From Thermoplasmatota archaeon (GTDB lineage Archaea; Thermoplasmatota; Thermoplasmata; Thermoplasmatales; Thermoplasmataceae): a stretch of DNA of 6,291 bases. The stretch is taken from assembly GCA_023379355.1 (NCBI GenBank), contig JAMCUD010000111.1, positions 1 to 6,291 of the forward strand. Reading direction: 5' to 3'. Below, in pieces: positions 1 to 6,258 of the stretch (position 1 is its first letter; every line of letters starts with the position of its first letter). The position numbers were made by a program, and so were the translations under genes. Under the pieces are notes generated by a model. It was not told where the DNA came from. It worked only from the letters and a program-made list of their open reading frames with translations, and did no database searches.

Positions 1-442
1 TCTGTTCTGAAGCAGCTAATTTTTTCAGATCAAGGGTGGCGGCATCCAGTTGGGCTTTCAATCTCAGGTATTCCCCATAATCTCCGGAAATAAGTTTTAT
101 CCTCATCTCAAGGTTCTTTACATTCTCACTGTTTTTCTCCATCCCAGAAAGTAATGCTGCAAAATCGTCCAGTTTTCTGGATCTGACTGCTGCCTCATAT
201 TTTTTAAGTTCAGCCAGTTCTAAATTCAGTATTTTCAACCTTTTCTCTGAATTCTCAATGGTCAAACGGTATTCCGCATCCTTCTGCTGGTATTCGCCCT
301 TCAACCTATTATAATGTTCCTCATCAAGTTCAGAGTTGCAAACAGGGCATACGCTTTTCCCCTCAATCATAGTCCTGTTATTTTGAAGTTCTTCCAATCT
401 CGCCAGGGTATCGTTCAATGGTAGATTTCTTTTCAAAAACAT
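1..442 (-). CDS. rad50: Rad50 continuation: zinc hook and start of the second coiled-coil arm (partial, runs off the window)
   Basis: This is the rest of the same rad50 gene in the +1 frame relative to the N-terminal half; it is not a separate gene. The frame is open from just after a TGA at 475-473 down to base 1. The first in-frame ATG, at 442, has no recognisable ribosome binding site, so independent translation is unlikely. The product includes LNDTLARLEELQNN, then the zinc hook KSVCPVCNSELDEEHY with its two cysteine codons at 349-347 and 340-338. A charged coiled coil follows (KKYEAAVRSRKLDDF, KNLEMRIKLISGDYGEYLRL). The CPVC motif coordinates zinc between two Rad50 molecules and links their coils. 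After correcting the shift the hook falls near residue 451, mid-protein, as expected for archaeal Rad50. The C-terminal ATPase lobe is outside the window. Confidence 0.9.
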   Translation of the reverse strand, partial: MFLKRNLPLNDTLARLEELQNNRTMIEGKSVCPVCNSELDEEHYNRLKGEYQQKDAEYRLTIENSEKRLKILNLELAELKKYEAAVRSRKLDDFAALLSGMEKNSENVKNLEMRIKLISGDYGEYLRLKAQLDAATLDLKKLAASEQ

Positions 443-1700
443 GTCTGGTAGCACTGTTTCTGAGTTCAACAATCATGGAGGGGTCTTTCAGGTTTTCCGG
501 ATCTTTAATGATTCCAACCAGACTTTTTCTCAATTCATCCCTCTTAAGGGTCTGGGTCTCAAGTTCCTTCTTCGCCTCTTCCAGCTGTCTTGAATAATGA
601 AGGAAATCGTTTTTTATCTCCTCTCTTTTCTGGACTTCAGGTCTGATGCTTTCTATTTCTGAAGTGATTCGCAGAAATGCGTCATGATCTTTCTTAAGGT
701 CTGATATTTTTTTCTGAATTTCCTGCAACTGCTGTTTATCCTTCCTTGCCTTTTCAAGCTCCCTTTTGATAGCCTGCAGTTTACTCTGAATCAGGAGATA
801 ACTGGACACATATTCCCTGTTCACGTAAAGGGGATCTTTCGCAAGGGTTTCCTGGCTTTTCAGCAGATCCTCAAGTCTGGATATTTCAGTTCTGGTGTTC
901 TTCAGCCGGTCTTCATTTGCTTTAATTTCAGAATTGATCTTATCCAGTTCTGCCCTGGCTGAATTCAGTTCTGACTGCTTTCCCAATATTTCCGTTTTCC
1001 TGGTATCGATCCCGGACAGTACCTTCCTGGCTTCAACAAGATCTCCTGTCACCTTGGCAAGGCTTTCAGATAGACCATGTTTTTGTTCGGTCATTTCTTT
1101 CAGGGATTCCCTGATGGGTTCCATATTCTTAACCGATTCATTCAGAACTGCCTTTTCATTTTCCAGTTCCTTCACAAGTTCCCCCACGGTCCTGGAGCTC
1201 CTTGTGAGCCTGTCGATTCCTATGAGTTTGCTGAAAAGTTCCTTTCTCTTGGCAGGATCTTCGTCAATGAGGGAATCCATCTCCCCCTGTTTCACGAAGA
1301 CTGAGTTCATGAAGATTTCCTTGCCCACTCCAAGTATGGTCTCAATCTCCTGGTCCACTCCTGTTATGGTATCAATAATACGTTTTCCGTTCATTTCCAG
1401 ATAGGCAGCATTATCAGTCTTCTTCATGGAAACTCTCCTGAATACGGTGTACCTGTCCTCACCCACGCTGAAATGGAGTTCCACAGAAGCAAACATTTTA
1501 CCCTTTTTTATGAGGTCCTCAGCCTTTTTTCCTCTGACATACTCACCTTTCGGGCCAAAAAGCGCAAAGACGATTGCGTCAATTATGCTTGATTTTCCGG
1601 CACCGTTGTGTCCTATTATCATTGTTATTCCGTCAAAGAAGGGGGTATCCGTTGACTGGTGCGATATGAAATTATTCAGGACAATCCTGTCGATTCTCAC
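378..1700 (-). CDS. rad50: DNA double-strand break repair ATPase Rad50, N-terminal half (frame broken before the zinc hook)
   Basis: Rad50 is the SMC-like ATPase of the Mre11-Rad50 complex, which binds, tethers and opens broken DNA ends. This frame encodes 440 residues. The N-terminal ATPase lobe has Walker A GHNGAGKSS at about 30-38, and the Q-loop VFVKQGEMD has its glutamine at about 138. A long charged coiled coil runs from about 175 onward. The start is GTG at 1700. It overlaps the mre11 stop by four bases (GTGA) and has a GGTGAT ribosome binding site at 1711-1706, five bases upstream. The frame stops with TAA at 378, far short of a full Rad50 (roughly 850-900 residues), and its last residues after about 425 (ERYPGEIGRTSK) no longer look like coiled coil. 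The true continuation, with the zinc hook, is in the +1 frame and is listed separately. The Walker B and signature motifs would lie beyond base 1. Identity is certain; whether the break is biological is not. Confidence 0.96.
   Translation of the reverse strand: MRIDRIVLNNFISHQSTDTPFFDGITMIIGHNGAGKSSIIDAIVFALFGPKGEYVRGKKAEDLIKKGKMFASVELHFSVGEDRYTVFRRVSMKKTDNAAYLEMNGKRIIDTITGVDQEIETILGVGKEIFMNSVFVKQGEMDSLIDEDPAKRKELFSKLIGIDRLTRSSRTVGELVKELENEKAVLNESVKNMEPIRESLKEMTEQKHGLSESLAKVTGDLVEARKVLSGIDTRKTEILGKQSELNSARAELDKINSEIKANEDRLKNTRTEISRLEDLLKSQETLAKDPLYVNREYVSSYLLIQSKLQAIKRELEKARKDKQQLQEIQKKISDLKKDHDAFLRITSEIESIRPEVQKREEIKNDFLHYSRQLEEAKKELETQTLKRDELRKSLVGIIKDPENLKDPSMIVELRNSATRHVFEKKSTIERYPGEIGRTSK
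381..472 (-). other. rad50: Frameshift interval in rad50
   Basis: Both relevant frames are open only here: the zinc-hook frame opens after TGA 475-473, and the N-terminal frame closes at TAA 380-378. Reading must move by +1, which equals one extra base or two missing bases in this sequence. The likeliest place is the A/T-rich stretch at 439-426, read on the minus strand as T5-G-A4-G-A3. Dropping one A there joins HVFEK directly to NLPLNDTLARLEEL and restores a plausible coiled coil up to the hook. Confidence 0.85.
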
Positions 1701-2839
1701 CTTGCATCACCGATACCGAACAGTTCACGTATCTGTTTGATTGCCTGATCCCTGTCCTCTGATTGGGTGCTTTCGAAAATCTTTTTTGCAAGCAAAGCCA
1801 TTTCATCGTCCTTGAAATAAGCCTTGAAATAGTCATCAATCATTGTGAGATCCGGTCTCCTTTCCATATGTATCTCCATTGACTGGAAGACAGGTCTTCT
1901 CATTATTGCCCTGTCAGAAAGTGAATCCAGATCCGACTTCACACGGGCACGATCCACATCTCCTGATATCTCAACAGTGATTATGGGTCTCTTGTTCTCT
2001 ATTCTGTTCCGAACATCTTCTAGAAATCTGTATATTTTATCCATGTAGTCAGAACCATCAGCCTTTATGGAAGCCTGTAGCCTCACAGAATTCAGGGGTA
2101 TTCTGTCCAGTTTTGCTTCTCCTCCGCTGATCTCAACCAGATTTACGCTCTTGCCATTTTTCAGGAAAGACGGTATCTCGTTTGTACTGCAGATCTCTGA
2201 AGAACCGGCATATGAAAAAAGCGATTCTCCCACGGTTGAAGTTCCACTCTCATGTATGTGGCCGAATGCGAGATAGGAGAAATTGCCAGGTATCTCCTCC
2301 TTCCTTATTTCACAGGCCTCGTCTTTAAGCCCAAATCCAGTTACTCCCTGGTGGGATATCAATACTGAATTCTTCTTTCCCTCTGCTGCGGAGGAGGCTT
2401 TCTTATACTCATCGGGCAACATGTCTCTCCTGATGCCTTTCATGTTTGAAACACCACCCAGGAAGAGTGGTTCACCGTTTATTTCAAGATCCATGCCCTG
2501 AAATCCATCCTTTCCCAGCACAGTTATTCCAAGGAAATCAAATATTTCAGCAGCGGGGTAATCCACCCTTTTGGGCCGGTCATGATCACCAAGCACCATG
2601 TAGACCTTGATGCCTCTCTCCTTGAGTTCTAACATTGAATCCCTCAGGAAGGTGAGCGACCTGTTGCTTGGATTCCAGACATCATAAAGATCACCTGAAT
2701 GGACGAAGAAATCCACTTTCTCATTGAGACCTATTGAAACAGCTTCCGAAAATGAATCCATGAAATCCTGTTCTCTCTCCTGCATGTTGTACTGTCTGTT
2801 CCCTATATGGGTATCTGAAAAATGCATGAACCTTACCAT
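1697..2839 (-). CDS. mre11: DNA double-strand break repair nuclease Mre11
   Basis: Mre11 is the manganese-dependent nuclease partner of Rad50; it trims and nicks DNA at broken ends. From ATG 2839 it has 380 residues, somewhat shorter than the better-known archaeal homologues. Calcineurin-like phosphoesterase motifs are in order: FSDTHIG (Asp9, His11), HSGDLYD (Asp50), GDHD at 84-87, SHQG (His163) and FGHIH (His194, His196). The capping domain follows, and the C-terminal helical part (AYFKDDEMALLAKKIFES) fits the Rad50-binding region. The third motif reads GDHD where family members usually have GNHD or GNHE. I chose ATG 2839 because GGTG at 2849-2846 lies six bases upstream and it begins just before the first beta strand (VRFMHFSD). 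A TTG at 2851 and a GTG at 2848 are in frame but overlap that site. The gene begins one base after the herA stop and its own stop overlaps the rad50 start. Confidence 0.96.
   Translation of the reverse strand: MVRFMHFSDTHIGNRQYNMQEREQDFMDSFSEAVSIGLNEKVDFFVHSGDLYDVWNPSNRSLTFLRDSMLELKERGIKVYMVLGDHDRPKRVDYPAAEIFDFLGITVLGKDGFQGMDLEINGEPLFLGGVSNMKGIRRDMLPDEYKKASSAAEGKKNSVLISHQGVTGFGLKDEACEIRKEEIPGNFSYLAFGHIHESGTSTVGESLFSYAGSSEICSTNEIPSFLKNGKSVNLVEISGGEAKLDRIPLNSVRLQASIKADGSDYMDKIYRFLEDVRNRIENKRPIITVEISGDVDRARVKSDLDSLSDRAIMRRPVFQSMEIHMERRPDLTMIDDYFKAYFKDDEMALLAKKIFESTQSEDRDQAIKQIRELFGIGDAR
1706..1711 (-). promoter_or_regulatory. rad50: Ribosome binding site of rad50
   Basis: GGTGAT, inside the last codons of mre11, lies five bases before the GTG start at 1700. 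It supports the GTG start and the four-base GTGA overlap with the mre11 stop. Confidence 0.6.
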
Positions 2840-2840
2840 A

Positions 2841-4373
2841 TCATCCACCAAAAATGTTTTTCACACGTTCTCTGTCAGCCTCTATGCTGTTCTTTCTGTC
2901 CCTCTCGTCTCTTGCCCTGCTGAGCAGTGATGCAATATCAACATCTCCTCCCCCCTCCTTTGTCTCCCTTTCCCTTATCCTTGCAATTATCGGGATCCGG
3001 ACAAATTCTCCCACAAGTATTGCCTCTCCCGTTTCAAGGGATGAAAGGTCTTCTATTATTGCATCGCTTATGCTCTCTGCTGAATCCATAAGGGCTTTTT
3101 TGTCCAGAGGATTTGTAACCCTCAGAATTATCTGTGAATTGCACTGGCTCAGAACATCCTGATCAATCTTTCCCGGTCTCTGTGTTATCACAACCAGGAA
3201 TACTCCAAATTTTCTTCCCTCTGCCGCAATCCTCTTTATGATCTGCGATATATTTGTGTTCGATCCTGGGGGAATGAAGTTGTGTGCCTCCTCAATGAAG
3301 ATGAAAACAGGATATTCGTAGTCATAGGAGATCTTTGCTTCCATTATCTCATTTATGACCCTGTATGAAAAGTAGTTGGCAAGAAACTGATCCATTCCGG
3401 AAAGATCCATTATGGAAAGCTGTCCCGGTGAAACATAATCATTCAGCCCTGTGGTTCGTGTGGAAAATATGCTCTTTATCTTCCTGATGAATCTTATCCT
3501 GGCTGAAATCTTTTTCCTGTCTTCAGGAGATATCTTTTCCGTGGACATCATGAAATCTTCAAGGTCTTTCATCCCCTTCATAGATGAATGCATGTCCTCA
3601 ACTATTTTCCTGAGGTTTGTCCAGTTCTCCTTTATGCCCATTATGTCAGAGATTTCATCAGGTTCCAGATCGGAGAATCTGAGAGTAAAATCCTCAACAA
3701 TTCCAACATTGTCCCGGGAATATCTACCAGTACTCAGTGGTGTCCTGAAGATCTTTATGAACGGCGAGTACGTTCTACCAGCTTCTCCCTGCCTCATTAG
3801 AACATAGTCCGCATGAGGATCAAGGACTATGACAGAAGCACCCTTCTTAATGAGCTCCTCCATTATGACACCTGCTGAGTGGCTTTTCCCGGCCCCTGTC
3901 TGGGCAACAATGGCCAGGTGTCTTCGCAATCCGTTCACATTCACCGATACGGGAACATCATCTCTATCCACTAGAGTGCCTATATTAAGCGCACTCTCCT
4001 GGGGAGGATTGAATATTCCACTCAATATTTCAACACCAGCTCTCTTCACCGATGTGCCGGGCCTGATGAGATACCTGGATCTTGTGATATTCCCATTCTC
4101 CACAGTACCCAGAGTTGAACCGGTGCATATGTCCACTATCTCGTTTATGTGGTTTTTTACATAGCGTTCAACGCCTTCATAGCCAAGGTTATCCTTGAGC
4201 AGATCGCTCCTGGAGGTTATGCGTTCAACCCTTCCAACAATTGAGTGATCTGGATAACTTATCTCAACATACTCCCACCGCCTAATGGTGCATCCAGGTT
4301 TCAGAACAAACTGGAAATATTCTGAACTGTTTTCACCCACTGTATAACCGAGTTCAGATCCTGATTCTTGCAC
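2841..4373 (-). CDS. herA: DNA double-strand break repair helicase/translocase HerA
   Basis: HerA is a hexameric FtsK/VirB4-type DNA translocase that works with the NurA nuclease to resect 5' strands at breaks. Numbering from GTG 4373 gives 510 residues. The N-terminal HAS-barrel region starts at LGYTVGENSSEYFQF, and the RecA-like core follows. It has Walker A QTGAGKS at 158-164 (Lys163), LDPHADY at 184-190, Walker B FIFIEEAHNF at 357-366 (Glu361/Glu362), EGRKFG with candidate arginine finger Arg387, and the sensor-like ITQRP at 396-400. The charged C-terminus (DRERVKNIFGG) ends at TGA 2843-2841. The start is a choice: GTG 4373 has GGGGTGA at 4385-4379, five bases upstream, while in-frame ATG 4394 adds seven residues but lacks such a site. 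With GTG the gene overlaps nurA by 20 bases. Function is secure; only the start is open. Confidence 0.96.
   Translation of the reverse strand: MQESGSELGYTVGENSSEYFQFVLKPGCTIRRWEYVEISYPDHSIVGRVERITSRSDLLKDNLGYEGVERYVKNHINEIVDICTGSTLGTVENGNITRSRYLIRPGTSVKRAGVEILSGIFNPPQESALNIGTLVDRDDVPVSVNVNGLRRHLAIVAQTGAGKSHSAGVIMEELIKKGASVIVLDPHADYVLMRQGEAGRTYSPFIKIFRTPLSTGRYSRDNVGIVEDFTLRFSDLEPDEISDIMGIKENWTNLRKIVEDMHSSMKGMKDLEDFMMSTEKISPEDRKKISARIRFIRKIKSIFSTRTTGLNDYVSPGQLSIMDLSGMDQFLANYFSYRVINEIMEAKISYDYEYPVFIFIEEAHNFIPPGSNTNISQIIKRIAAEGRKFGVFLVVITQRPGKIDQDVLSQCNSQIILRVTNPLDKKALMDSAESISDAIIEDLSSLETGEAILVGEFVRIPIIARIRERETKEGGGDVDIASLLSRARDERDRKNSIEADRERVKNIFGG
2846..2849 (-). promoter_or_regulatory. mre11: Ribosome binding site deciding the mre11 start
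   Basis: GGTG, within the final glycine codons of herA, sits six bases before ATG 2839. It overlaps the alternative TTG (2851) and GTG (2848) starts and so argues against them. Confidence 0.55.
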
Positions 4374-5397
4374 GTCTCTCACCCCTGGTCTCATAGAACT
4401 CTATACCGATCTCCCTTTCGAATGTTTTCATATAAAGGTCCTCAATTTCCCTGTTGTTGAATTTAACAATTCTGTCCACCTCTGCAAGCCAGATGTTGTG
4501 AATCTTCAGCCCTGTATAACCCCAGAATAGGAATCCTAAAAGATCACATGGGAGATCTACTGTATCAGGTTCCTTCTGCAGATCATTCTGGAGATCAGCC
4601 GAAACAATGTCGATTTTCATGGGTACATCCATAAGATGAGGCATGATATGGAAGGTCGCAATTCCCAACTCCCGTTCTGACTTTGATTGAGAATAGGGTA
4701 TGCTTATTTTAATGGGTGAAGTAAAACCTACGCCCTTTGAGAGGGATCTGACAATCACATGATCTGTCAGTGTCCTGAACTGGTTTCCATCGCTCCCTGG
4801 GAAAGCCTTCTTAACGATAAAATCCCTGAGTATTCTGGATTCAGAACTCTTAGCAACAAAAATCAGTGGAATGTTTTTACCTATGCATGAATCCACAAGT
4901 TTTGAAAGCGTACTGAAATACTCTTTCATGAAATCCTCATAACTTTCGGCTCCGATTCTCTGGTTCCTGTGCCTCATTCTCCCAACCAGGGAACCATCAA
5001 GAAGTATGTAATCAGGGTTATCCTCATCCAACATCTTCAGCGTTGACAGGTGCTCTGAATGTTCCATGAGCAATATTGTGAAGTTTCGCAGAACTTCCCT
5101 ATCCACGTCAATGACCTCTGAGATAAAGTGATTCCACACCCGGTTTCCGATTTTTGTGAAGCTCCTGATCAGTATGAGTTTCTTGCCGTTATAAAGTTCC
5201 CTGATAAATTCACTGCTGTCGGTTGCTGCCACTTTCAATGGTCTTGGATCATACGCTGGCGGTTCATGGAACATTTCATGGAACATGGGTTCCAGTCTTT
5301 TTCTGAGATCGCTGCTACCGTCAAGGATCAAGGAAGACCTTATTTTATTGCCGTTTACCTTCAGGTAGTGCAGAAACTGTCCGTATGTGTCATCCAT
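4354..5397 (-). CDS. nurA: DNA double-strand break repair nuclease NurA
   Basis: NurA is the dimeric, RNase H-fold nuclease that docks on the HerA hexamer and degrades the 5' strand during end resection. The 347-residue protein has the expected acidic metal-binding motifs: AATDSSEF with Asp60 and ILLDGSLVGR with Asp134. It also has the conserved-looking lysine in VAKSSESRI (Lys183), TDH at 211-213, and a C-terminal GYTGLKIHNIWLAEVDRIVKF-like block (split here as GYTGLKIHNIW and LAEVDRIVKF) near 294-313 that matches the family's final GYP...AD pattern. Sequence conservation in NurA is low, so the call leans partly on its position directly before herA. The start at ATG 5397 is supported by GGAG at 5408-5405, seven bases upstream. 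The gene leads the operon and overlaps herA. A perfect 12-base tandem duplication encodes MFHE twice at 38-45. Confidence 0.88.
   Translation of the reverse strand: MDDTYGQFLHYLKVNGNKIRSSLILDGSSDLRKRLEPMFHEMFHEPPAYDPRPLKVAATDSSEFIRELYNGKKLILIRSFTKIGNRVWNHFISEVIDVDREVLRNFTILLMEHSEHLSTLKMLDEDNPDYILLDGSLVGRMRHRNQRIGAESYEDFMKEYFSTLSKLVDSCIGKNIPLIFVAKSSESRILRDFIVKKAFPGSDGNQFRTLTDHVIVRSLSKGVGFTSPIKISIPYSQSKSERELGIATFHIMPHLMDVPMKIDIVSADLQNDLQKEPDTVDLPCDLLGFLFWGYTGLKIHNIWLAEVDRIVKFNNREIEDLYMKTFEREIGIEFYETRGERRARIRI
4379..4385 (-). promoter_or_regulatory. herA: Ribosome binding site deciding the herA start
   Basis: GGGGTGA lies inside the last codons of nurA, five bases before GTG 4373. It matches the archaeal GGTGA consensus better than anything upstream of ATG 4394, which favours the shorter HerA N-terminus and translational coupling to nurA. 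Confidence 0.6.
5263..5286. repeat. nurA: Perfect 12-bp tandem repeat (two copies) inside nurA
   Basis: TTCATGGAACAT occurs twice head to tail at 5263-5274 and 5275-5286. On the coding strand it encodes MFHE-MFHE at NurA residues 38-45, just before PPAYDPRPL and the first metal-binding motif. The length is a multiple of three, so the frame is kept. It looks like a recent slippage duplication. Confidence 0.9.
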
Positions 5398-5460
5398 CTC
5401 TCTACTCCGGAATCAATTAGAAAAAGCTCCCTATTATTATTTTGCATATTGTGGTTAGTA
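5398..5460 (-). promoter_or_regulatory. Intergenic leader with candidate promoter of the nurA-herA-mre11-rad50 operon
   Basis: This is the only real gap in the window. On the minus strand an A/T-only element, AAAATAATAATA at 5443-5432, is a plausible archaeal TATA box. It would place the start of transcription near 5412 and give a leader of about 15 bases. A purine pair typical of a BRE is not obvious. The ribosome binding site GGAG at 5408-5405 precedes the nurA ATG. Promoter assignment is by pattern and spacing only. Confidence 0.4.
5419..5426 (-). terminator. Possible T-run terminator after the M50 protease gene
   Basis: CTTTTTCT on the minus strand, about 35 bases past the protease stop, could act as an archaeal oligo-T termination signal. 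No strong hairpin precedes it, and the run is only five T, so this is weak. If real it would separate the protease transcript from the repair operon. Confidence 0.22.
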
Positions 5461-6258
5461 TCACACCAGAGGTATTGGGGTAAAGGTCAACACAAACATT
5501 GCAAGTGCAAATATCCCAATGAGAATGTCTCTGTGTCTCAGCTTGGAATAGTCATCAAGTGCAGGTGGGTGTGAGACACCGATTATAAGGACAAATATGG
5601 CAAGGAGCCACCATCCGGTATAGAGAAAACCAAGTCCAAAAAGAAGGGCAATGAATGCATAATCCACATATGTTGCACTCCTACCCATGACTCCTCTCAG
5701 AACATGCCCGCCGTCAAGCTGCCCAACAGGCAGGAGATTCATCGCAGTAGCAAACATTCCCACCCAGACTGCAAATACCATTGGAAAAACAGGATGCGAC
5801 GATGTGGGGACAAGCCTGAAGAGATTGTATATGAGGGGATATCTGATCTTGAAAAGAATAGCTGCCTTGGCTACAGGATGAAAAAGCGTCTGCACATAGG
5901 ATGCAACGAAGAGTAATGGAAGGGCAGTGAGGAAACCGAATACTGGGCCTGCTGCACCTATTTCAGTCATGGCCCTCCTGTTGGGTATGGGGTCCCTGAG
6001 TGATATAAACGCTCCGAATGTTCCGAGACCTATGGGAAAAGGTATGAAGAATGGGAGGGAGGCCTTTACATGATGCCTTTTTGCAACAATGAAATGACCC
6101 AATTCATGAATTCCCAGAATTCCCATCAACGGGAGTGAGAAAAACACAAGCCCGTATAAAAGGCGGATGTATTCGGCATTTGGGGAAGGGGGGACAAATG
6201 CTGCTGAATAAACCGATCCAACATATATTGTTGAAGCCAGTGTAAGTGCAAGCATCAC
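5461..6258 (-). CDS. Site-2-type intramembrane zinc metalloprotease (peptidase M50), probably N-terminally incomplete
   Basis: This is a multi-pass membrane protease of the M50/S2P family, which cleaves transmembrane or membrane-near segments of its substrates; the substrate is unknown. The 265 residues include HELGH at 51-55 (zinc ligands His51 and His55, catalytic Glu52) inside a transmembrane helix. GTFGAFISLRDPIPNRR and the IGAAGP loop follow at about 79-105, then the third metal-ligand motif NLLPVGQLDGGH at 174-185 (Asp182). The tail has HPPALDD and a last hydrophobic helix ending FTPIPLV. About six hydrophobic segments are visible. The GTG at 6258 has no ribosome binding site, and upstream codons already read like the same protein (GGTIVNIV), so the N-terminus may be missing or shifted (see findings). 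It is co-directional with nurA across 63 bases; a functional link to DNA repair is not indicated. Confidence 0.9.
   Translation of the reverse strand: MMLALTLASTIYVGSVYSAAFVPPSPNAEYIRLLYGLVFFSLPLMGILGIHELGHFIVAKRHHVKASLPFFIPFPIGLGTFGAFISLRDPIPNRRAMTEIGAAGPVFGFLTALPLLFVASYVQTLFHPVAKAAILFKIRYPLIYNLFRLVPTSSHPVFPMVFAVWVGMFATAMNLLPVGQLDGGHVLRGVMGRSATYVDYAFIALLFGLGFLYTGWWLLAIFVLIIGVSHPPALDDYSKLRHRDILIGIFALAMFVLTFTPIPLV

Noticed and set aside
895..1404. 169-codon open frame on the plus strand, opposite rad50
   Set aside because: It lies entirely antisense to the well-supported Rad50 coiled coil, its serine/phenylalanine-rich content mirrors the lysine/glutamate-rich coding strand, and it has no recognisable domain.
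378..1700. A complete, naturally short 440-residue Rad50-like protein
   Set aside because: The zinc hook and the second coiled-coil arm follow directly in the next frame, so the stop at 378 marks a frameshift and not a true C-terminus.
2837..2851. TTG at 2851 as the mre11 start
   Set aside because: It would overlap its own best ribosome binding site. ATG 2839 has correct spacing and matches the usual short N-terminus before the first phosphoesterase motif.
5128..5574. 148-codon open frame on the plus strand crossing the nurA 5' end, the intergenic gap and the protease 3' end
   Set aside because: It is antisense to two supported genes and across a control region, with no recognisable motif or start signal.
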